Positions 14,557 to 19,854 of a DNA stretch of 19,854 bases are shown here, one piece after another (position 1 is the first letter of the stretch; each line of letters opens with the position of its first letter). The translations under genes and the position numbers were made by a program. The stretch spans positions 1 through 19,854 of the forward strand of contig DEAW01000096.1 of the NCBI GenBank assembly GCA_002348315.1, given 5' to 3'. This DNA comes from Planctomycetaceae bacterium UBA2972. GTDB taxonomy: Bacteria; Planctomycetota; Planctomycetia; Pirellulales; Pirellulaceae. The notes beneath the pieces are model-generated. The model did not search any database. It was not told the DNA's origin and worked only from the letters and a program-made list of their open reading frames with translations.

Positions 14557-15885
14557 TTAGTTTGTTATTTCGATCCCACTAAATATCTGCCAGCCATCCT
14601 TGTGTAACTCCATCTTGCTGGAAAACTGCAGTCGTGGTTTTTTAGTCCAGGGATCAATGACTCCGATCGCCAGCCGATACAATCCCGGGGGAATGTTTTG
14701 GGTAGGAGCTGTCAACAGCGTGCGGAATTCTCCGGGCCGCCAACGGCGGATGTCCAGGTCAGTTTCAGTTGTCACGATGTTTCCGTCAACGTCAATCAGA
14801 GCGAGTTGTACAGGCCAACGATAGTAAAAAGGAGCAACACCGTGATTGGCACCAATCAGATAGAGCTGTAATGGGTCACCCTTCTTCACGACCTTATAGT
14901 GTTGATAGGTTAAAATCCGAAAATCGTAACCCATACGTCGAATGAGTTCTTCGCTGTTTCCGATGAATCCGGAGTCATCCGTTTCGACCAACGCGGGGCA
15001 GTAGGGGCCGACCCATGAAAAGTGACCATCGAGTAGATTTTTTAGAGTGACCCCATACTCGTGTAGCATCCACTTTTCTGCCTGAAAGGGCTCCATCTCA
15101 CCGCCAATCGGAGCGATGGCCCAGTTTTTATCCTGCCCGGACACTTTGAGCTTGGTTAGAAATGCCCAGTCTTCTCCGTTTTGCGTGTCAGCCGGAAACA
15201 TATCATCGTGAAAACCTAGCCATTTAGGTACTGCGGCATATCCGCGAGGGTAACGTGCCATCAGCATCTTGTCGGGAAACGCTTTTCGGTAAGCGTCGAC
15301 GACGATTTTGGTGGTCATGTTATCGGCAAACAACTCCGGCTGAGGGTAGGTATGCCATTCACCCCAATGTCCCAGCAGTCCTAACTGAATAAAGGCGACG
15401 CGTGGATTGGTGTTATATCTGGCCCCCAACGCAGCAATGAACTTCGCTAACGCTTTCCGCATTTCCGGATGATTGTAATTAGGTGTGATGCCACCTCCAT
15501 GTTGTTTGTAGGGAGTTGTTTGCACTCCCTTCCTGAGAAGCCAGTCCGGGATTCCACTTTCTTTGGTCGGGTAGTCCATGTAGATCCGGAAAATGATGTG
15601 CTTGCCATCGGCATTAGGGTGTTGCCAATCAGTTTGCTCCCATTGTTCGAATTTATAGACACCTTCCTGAGGCTCCAGTTCTTTCCACGACTTGTATAGG
15701 AAGACCATGCTGTAGGGTTGATTGATTTTTCCGGCTGTGGTGTAGGGCGCCCAGCCTTTGAGCGGTTGGTCGTAGGGCGCTTTTTGAGGAAGTAGATTCC
15801 CTTTTACAGATTCCTGTGCTTCAAGAGTCAAAGTGAAGCATAGCAGCAGTAGGCAAAGTTTCGGTAGTGTGGATCGACAATTCAT
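14557..15885 (-). CDS. Secreted TIM-barrel DUF4832-like protein
   Basis: A 442-residue exported protein with a signal peptide (LPKLCLLLLCFTLTLEAQ). The first motif NLLPQKAPYDQPLKGWAPY is the N-terminus of the DUF4874/DUF4832 group (NP-x-KGW-x-P), followed by a TIM-barrel-like region: ELEPQEGVYKFEQW, HIIFRIYMDYP, and AFIQLGLLGHWGEWHTYP with E176 at the end of a predicted strand. A second acidic candidate is E263 in APIGGEMEP. Residues 330-442 are a beta-sandwich module (QLYLIGANHGVAPFYYRWPV). This layout resembles glycoside hydrolases of the GH-A type, and E176/E263 would be the acid/base and nucleophile, but no activity is established for the family that I know of. It probably degrades or binds an extracellular glycan. 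Upstream is the cytochrome gene, separated by a terminator, so it has its own promoter. Confidence 0.8.
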   Translation of the reverse strand: MNCRSTLPKLCLLLLCFTLTLEAQESVKGNLLPQKAPYDQPLKGWAPYTTAGKINQPYSMVFLYKSWKELEPQEGVYKFEQWEQTDWQHPNADGKHIIFRIYMDYPTKESGIPDWLLRKGVQTTPYKQHGGGITPNYNHPEMRKALAKFIAALGARYNTNPRVAFIQLGLLGHWGEWHTYPQPELFADNMTTKIVVDAYRKAFPDKMLMARYPRGYAAVPKWLGFHDDMFPADTQNGEDWAFLTKLKVSGQDKNWAIAPIGGEMEPFQAEKWMLHEYGVTLKNLLDGHFSWVGPYCPALVETDDSGFIGNSEELIRRMGYDFRILTYQHYKVVKKGDPLQLYLIGANHGVAPFYYRWPVQLALIDVDGNIVTTETDLDIRRWRPGEFRTLLTAPTQNIPPGLYRLAIGVIDPWTKKPRLQFSSKMELHKDGWQIFSGIEITN

Positions 15886-15906
15886 GATTCAATTAACGGG
15901 CGCCTT

Positions 15907-15940
15907 AAAAACGCTCGGTAAGCGAGAACTCACCGAGCGT
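15907..15940 (-). terminator. Intrinsic terminator of the cytochrome gene
   Basis: A perfect nine-base-pair inverted repeat, ACGCTCGGT at 15911-15919 and ACCGAGCGT at 15932-15940, with a 12-base loop. On the minus strand it is followed by TTTTT into AAGG, and it lies 27 bases after the stop of the cytochrome gene at 15967. It separates that gene from the DUF4832-like gene. Confidence 0.85.
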
Positions 15941-15966
15941 CTTTGTTGCTTAGATTTTGTTCTGTC

Positions 15967-16353
15967 CTATTTCTTGGGAGGGTACACCTTGTGAGGTGTA
16001 TGGCATTCTTTACAGCTCATCGCTTTGGTTAACGCTTCGGCACTACCTTCTTTACCAGCCAGATGAGTTTCTGTGGCTTTGGTCAAGGCTGTCGTGAGTT
16101 TCTTCCAGCTTTCGGCTGAGCCTTTGGGAGGCTTGTTGGTTGGGAGTGCTTTGACGTAGGCAACAAACAGTTTGGTTTCTGCTTCTGTCGCTTCCCCTTT
16201 GATGATTTTGGTATGTAAGCCGCCGGTTTTGACGGCTTGCATAAAATTCTTGGTTGTGTATTTGTTTTCTTTTTTATCATCTGCGGACGTAGTGCCGGAG
16301 ATGACTGCTACAACAGCGAGAACGCTGAAGAGCGCAGCTACCTTACGGATCAT
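15967..16353 (-). CDS. Small periplasmic c-type cytochrome, C-terminal CxxCH
   Basis: A 128-residue exported protein: signal peptide MIRKVAALFSVLAVVAVISGTTSA, then a lysine-rich, largely helical mature part (four helices predictable from about 32 to 112), and one haem-c motif C114-K-E-C117-H118 close to the C-terminus. A haem motif after a helical bundle is the arrangement of class II cytochromes (cytochrome c' and c-556 types); the usual position is likewise near the end. The conserved axial-ligand position at the N-terminus is uncertain here. It would carry or sense electrons or small gases in the periplasm. GGAG lies seven bases before the ATG on the minus strand, one of the few good ribosome-binding sites in the window. 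A TACTG/CAGTA dyad at 16391-16407 upstream might be an operator. Confidence 0.8.
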   Translation of the reverse strand: MIRKVAALFSVLAVVAVISGTTSADDKKENKYTTKNFMQAVKTGGLHTKIIKGEATEAETKLFVAYVKALPTNKPPKGSAESWKKLTTALTKATETHLAGKEGSAEALTKAMSCKECHTPHKVYPPKK

Positions 16354-16524
16354 GGCGAAGCTCCAGAGGAGATAGATATATACGGGTCGGTACTGATTGT
16401 ACCAGTATTCCTATCGGAGAAAAACAAAGAAGTCTGCCGCCAAAGTAATCAGCAAATCTCGAAAGCCGGATGAATCTAATCGAATGTCTAACTCAGATTT
16501 CTCTCATCCATAGTCGACCTCAAC

Positions 16525-16983
16525 TTAATCGAAGCTGATGTCGGGTAAATACAGTTTCATTTTTGGCCAGAGCATGGCAAATCCGATGACAGCAATTACC
16601 AGTAAGACGATAAAAACGATTAATCGTTGCGAAGCCCAGCGGGATTCTCTGGCCGCAAACCGCCTTCTGATTTCCCTGCGTTTAGTACGTCGCTTGTGAT
16701 ACTTCCGTTCGTCGAGTGAAAGCTGTTGATGGAGTCGATTTTCGTCGCCGGGTATCCCGATCAGGTATTCAGCCCAAACTAATTCCTGCTCGCAGCTTTC
16801 GCATTGAGGAAGATTGTATTCACATTTTTCTCCGCATTTGGGGCAATTTGGTAGCCGGGCAATACGCCTTTTTTCCGTGAGCCTACGCTGAAACGCAGCA
16901 TCTTTTTCCGCCTGGATTCGATTTTTCGACTCCTGAACGGCTCGGTAGTAAACTTCTTGCGGGTCTCGATGAAAATTCCACAT
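16525..16983 (-). CDS. Zinc-ribbon, single-pass membrane protein of unknown function
   Basis: A 152-residue protein. It starts with a charged helical stretch (residues 1-43, rich in Arg, Lys and Gln), then a zinc ribbon with C47-P-K-C50 and C61-E-S-C64 (C54 in between), a long basic helix (about 88-118, KYHKRRTKRREIRRRFAARE) and one membrane helix (121-139, LIVFIVLLVIAVIGFAMLW), ending with a short acidic tail. The arrangement suggests an inner-membrane protein with the ribbon and the basic helix on the cytoplasmic side, by the positive-inside rule. I do not recognise the family. It is divergent from the TolC-type gene with 178 bases between them. Confidence 0.7.
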   Translation of the reverse strand: MWNFHRDPQEVYYRAVQESKNRIQAEKDAAFQRRLTEKRRIARLPNCPKCGEKCEYNLPQCESCEQELVWAEYLIGIPGDENRLHQQLSLDERKYHKRRTKRREIRRRFAARESRWASQRLIVFIVLLVIAVIGFAMLWPKMKLYLPDISFD

Positions 16984-17104
16984 ATTGAACTCTCAATTTG
17001 CCTGCTGAAAAAAATGGCATTGCTGGAAAAAATTCTCTGATTTACTCAAACAACTACTATTTTCAAGCGATTTAGTTGTCAGACACTATCGTCTCCCAAC
17101 CATA

Positions 17105-17139
17105 TGCGCTGCGTTCATTGTAGGACAATGCAGCACGCA
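17105..17139. promoter_or_regulatory. Imperfect dyad in the divergent intergenic region
   Basis: CATTGT (17116-17121) and ACAATG (17125-17130) are a perfect six-base inverted repeat with a three-base centre. The flanks GCTG (17108-17111) and CAGC (17131-17134), and TGC (17105-17107) and GCA (17137-17139), extend the symmetry imperfectly. No T tract follows. It stands 23 bases before the TolC-type start and may be an operator for either divergent gene or a hairpin in its 5' leader. Function is inferred from symmetry and position only. Confidence 0.35.
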
Positions 17140-17161
17140 AATCCCTCCCACTACCACATCT

Positions 17162-19854
17162 ATGTACTATTTCAATTCAAAAATGATCTCTCCAAAGCTG
17201 ATTGCGGGCATTTTAGTCATCATGGTGATGTCGGGATGCGCTGACCGCAATTATTTGCGTGAAGCGGATCAGCAGGCACTGGAAGTTATCGCTGAACGAG
17301 CTGGTGACGAGCGTTGGAAATTAGAAAATTACAACGTCGGATTAGATGAACGAAGCCGTTTTTATGATGACTCCAAATCCACGGATGTGAAACGGCCGAT
17401 CGATGACGAAAAGTCGAATGAGTACATGCATAAGGTAGATGGTTATGAAGGCTGGGAATACTGGGATGAAGATGGCATTACCGAACAATATACGAATGAA
17501 CAATGGCAAGAGAAACTGGCCGGCTACGTCGAGTTTGACGACGAGGGTAATATCAAGCTGAACGCCGATTCAGCACTGAAGTTAGCTTACATTCATTCAC
17601 CGAATTACCAGCGACAAAAAGAAACACTTTACTTAGCTGCTCTGGATGTAACGGCCGAGAGATTCCGTTTGGACACTCAGTATTTTGGTGGGTATGACAC
17701 CAATTATCGTCACCGTGGAACGTTGAATCCGGGCGGTTTAGGTTTGGATCCATCCACAGGCAATACGATTGTTTACCCGGCATCGCATGGTCGTGAATCG
17801 AATCGACTTACGGTTGGGAAAAATCCTGCCGCTCAATTGAGGCGACGTTTTGATACAGCCGGAGATCTGGTTGCAGGATTTGCCAATTCTTTCGTATTTG
17901 AATTCACCGGCGATAATGCCGACTTCACATCTTCGATTGCAAACTTTGCGTTTGTCCAGCCATTGTTGCGAGGTGCAGGTAAACACATTGCTCTTGAGCA
18001 ACTCACTCAATCAGAACGAAATCTACTAGCTAGTATTCGAGCTTATTCCCAGTACCAACAAGGGTTTTATACACAGATTACGATTGGTGAATCAGCGGTT
18101 GCCAATGTTCGGCGGGGAACGCCGGGGACCTTTGTTAGCAGCGGGTCGGGGAACACCTTTGTTGGCGGGTTCTATGACCTCTTGCAATCTCAACAACGTA
18201 TTCGAAACACGAAAATCAACATGAAGCGGCAGCGTCAAAACCTGGAGCAATTTGAAGAGTACCTGGATTTAGGTCTGGTCGTACTCGTTCAGGTAGACCG
18301 TATGCGTCAGAACGTTTCCCGTCTCGAGTCGACTCTACTTGACCAGGAAGTGAATTACAAAAATCAGGTCGAGCGATACCAAACCAATGAACTCGGTCTT
18401 CCTCCCAGCTTAGGGATCGAAGTGGACAAATCGCTAGTCGACGACTTTACTTTCTTCACAGATGAAGCGTTGGCATTGGAGGATTTGATTCTACAGGCAC
18501 GTGAAAAAGTTGCAGACTTACCAACGGAATTTACAGCGGAAGATCTTCAGGCAGTCGCTGCCGAGTTAAAGGCTCTGCTGGAACCTCTTAACCAGTGGTT
18601 TGATTCGATCGCCATGGATGTAGAAATCGTCGAAACGGAGGCAGCCAATCGCGAAGTCCGCATGACAGAACAGGAAATTGCGGAATTCCAGGAAACTCGC
18701 CTCAGCTTACAGGCCGAAGTCGAAGCCTTACAGGAATTAGCAACGACAGAAACGGAAGCGCTACAGGCGGTGATCGAAGCGATCGGTGTTACCGAATTGG
18801 ATCGTTCGATGAGAGACCTGGTAGTTTGGCGAGCTCGTTTAAAGCGACTGGCAGATCGTGCGGGCCTGGCACAAGCTCAGGCTAAACTGGAAAAAATCTC
18901 GGTCGGATCTTTTGAGCTGGACCCTGAGGACGCCTTGAAAATTGCCTTGCATAACCGACTCGACTTTAAAAATGCTCGAGCCGCATTGGTGGACACGTGG
19001 CGGCAGATCAAAATCCGCGAGAATCAGCTGCTTTCGACGGTCAATCTGACAGCAGCCGGTGATCTGTATACTTCCAAAAATAACCCTGCCAGCTTCCGGG
19101 GAGAGACTGGCAGTTTACGATTTGGAATTCAGTTCGATGCTCCGATTACCCGACTACTTGAGCGTAACCAACTCAAGCAATCACTGATAAATTATCAACA
19201 GGATAAGCGTCAGTTTATTCAGTCTCAGGACCGTCTCAATTTTGGCTTGCGAGCATTGCTCAGACGTATTGAAATGCTGAGGCAAAAATTGGAAGTGGAC
19301 CGAGGGCGTGTTGCGATTTCGATTCGGCAGGTGGACTCGAACCAGTCTTCGCTATATCGGCCTGTGCGACCAGCCCAGCCGGGACAATCTCCTCAACTGT
19401 TAGGCGGAACCGTTGCTCTGGATATTGTCTATAGTTACGACAATCTGGCATTTTCACAAAGCGATTTCCTGAGTACCTGGATGCAGTATCAGGCTGCTCG
19501 GATGCGGTTGCAAAGGGAATTAGGTGTCATGGAGCTTGACGAAGAAGGTCGCTGGATCGATCAGCCTCTGCCGCCTGTGGAAGAAATGCTTCAGGATGTG
19601 GAGCAAGCGAGCGCCATGGATCCGACCGTTAATCCCAATACTCCGGATACGGTTGAAACGGATGGTATGGCGGAAGTGGAGGAAGACACCGAGGATGAAC
19701 AACTGCAGGGATTCGACAGATTAGCGAATAAGCTTGCGGACCTCCAGCAACGCATAGAAGATGCAGTATTGGCTCGAGCTAAGGAACGTATGGATGCCGA
19801 ATTGGAAGAGGCTCTTAAGAGTGACTCGGAAGCACCTGAAGAAACAGAAGAAAC
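17162..19854 (+). CDS. TolC-family outer-membrane efflux lipoprotein (3' end outside window)
   Basis: An open frame of about 897 codons reaches the window edge with no stop. ATG 17162 or ATG 17183 (M8) may be the start. The leader KLIAGILVIMVMSGC carries a lipobox, with C26 the lipidated cysteine, so it is an outer-membrane lipoprotein. Two OEP repeats are seen: from about residue 133 (LNADSALKLAYIHSPNYQ) through FVQPLLRGAGKHIALEQ (about 263) and LDLGLVVLVQVDRMRQNVSRLE; and from about 587 (DPEDALKIALHNRLDFKNAR) to about 800. Between them is an insert of about 140 residues (437-577), strongly coiled-coil and acidic. The C-terminus from about 827 is Glu/Asp-rich with a further helix. Ordinary TolC proteins have about 450-500 residues, so this is nearly double. 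It probably forms the exit duct of an RND or type I exporter, with partners beyond the window. Confidence 0.88.
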   Translation, partial: MYYFNSKMISPKLIAGILVIMVMSGCADRNYLREADQQALEVIAERAGDERWKLENYNVGLDERSRFYDDSKSTDVKRPIDDEKSNEYMHKVDGYEGWEYWDEDGITEQYTNEQWQEKLAGYVEFDDEGNIKLNADSALKLAYIHSPNYQRQKETLYLAALDVTAERFRLDTQYFGGYDTNYRHRGTLNPGGLGLDPSTGNTIVYPASHGRESNRLTVGKNPAAQLRRRFDTAGDLVAGFANSFVFEFTGDNADFTSSIANFAFVQPLLRGAGKHIALEQLTQSERNLLASIRAYSQYQQGFYTQITIGESAVANVRRGTPGTFVSSGSGNTFVGGFYDLLQSQQRIRNTKINMKRQRQNLEQFEEYLDLGLVVLVQVDRMRQNVSRLESTLLDQEVNYKNQVERYQTNELGLPPSLGIEVDKSLVDDFTFFTDEALALEDLILQAREKVADLPTEFTAEDLQAVAAELKALLEPLNQWFDSIAMDVEIVETEAANREVRMTEQEIAEFQETRLSLQAEVEALQELATTETEALQAVIEAIGVTELDRSMRDLVVWRARLKRLADRAGLAQAQAKLEKISVGSFELDPEDALKIALHNRLDFKNARAALVDTWRQIKIRENQLLSTVNLTAAGDLYTSKNNPASFRGETGSLRFGIQFDAPITRLLERNQLKQSLINYQQDKRQFIQSQDRLNFGLRALLRRIEMLRQKLEVDRGRVAISIRQVDSNQSSLYRPVRPAQPGQSPQLLGGTVALDIVYSYDNLAFSQSDFLSTWMQYQAARMRLQRELGVMELDEEGRWIDQPLPPVEEMLQDVEQASAMDPTVNPNTPDTVETDGMAEVEEDTEDEQLQGFDRLANKLADLQQRIEDAVLARAKERMDAELEEALKSDSEAPEETEE

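Noticed and set aside
17553..18010. Two minus-strand open frames of 76 and 90 codons.
   Set aside because: They lie inside the continuous plus-strand TolC-type coding frame and show no motifs.

Overview
The window looks like a chromosomal segment of a marine-type planctomycete (Planctomycetes/Pirellulales-like). Reasons: a dense set of secreted Cys-type sulfatases, a secreted DUF4832-type TIM-barrel protein, secreted planctomycete-style redoxin and Cys-rich small proteins, an HTTM (vitamin K-dependent carboxylase-like) membrane protein, a TolC-type outer-membrane lipoprotein, moderate GC and generally weak or absent Shine-Dalgarno sequences. The taxonomic call is inference; no marker gene is present.

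Layout. 1-2.2 kb: a small cupin (-), then the wreck of a sulfatase gene on + with in-frame stops and frameshifts, then a small secreted Cys-rich YHS/TRASH-like protein with a clear intrinsic terminator. 2.4-4.9 kb: two minus-strand sulfatases. The upstream one is full length (651 aa) and apparently intact. The downstream one, overlapping its stop, has lost its whole middle, so its N-terminal third is joined out of frame to its C-terminal tail. 5.2-6.1 kb: tRNA-Arg(TCT), then a nucleotidyltransferase-fold protein with a small partner gene, both on -. 6.3-11.4 kb: a tight plus-strand operon of a nitroreductase, an enolase-superfamily (MR/MLE) enzyme, a proline-racemase-family epimerase with both catalytic cysteines, a DadA-like FAD D-amino-acid dehydrogenase and a glucose-dehydrogenase-like MDR lacking the structural-zinc cysteines. 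11.5-12.6 kb: a secreted redoxin (+) converging on a DUF420 membrane protein (-). 12.7-17.0 kb: all minus strand: an HTTM protein fused to MORN-type repeats, the secreted DUF4832-like protein, a small c-type cytochrome with a C-terminal CxxCH, and a zinc-ribbon single-pass membrane protein. 17.2 kb to the end: a very long TolC-family lipoprotein gene that runs off the window.

How the genes fit together. The 6.3-11.4 kb operon reads as use of a cyclic imino acid, most likely hydroxyproline or a relative such as its betaine or cis-3-hydroxyproline. The epimerase would make the D-form, the FAD enzyme would oxidise it to a pyrroline carboxylate, and the MR/MLE enzyme would feed a modified or stereoisomeric substrate in. 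The deaminase and the alpha-ketoglutarate semialdehyde dehydrogenase of the classical pathway are not in the window; a nitroreductase and a sugar-dehydrogenase-like MDR sit in the operon instead. This non-standard combination is the best candidate here for new biochemistry. The sulfatase block shows three paralogues at different stages: intact, internally deleted, and degraded. No CRISPR array, transposase or phage gene was seen.
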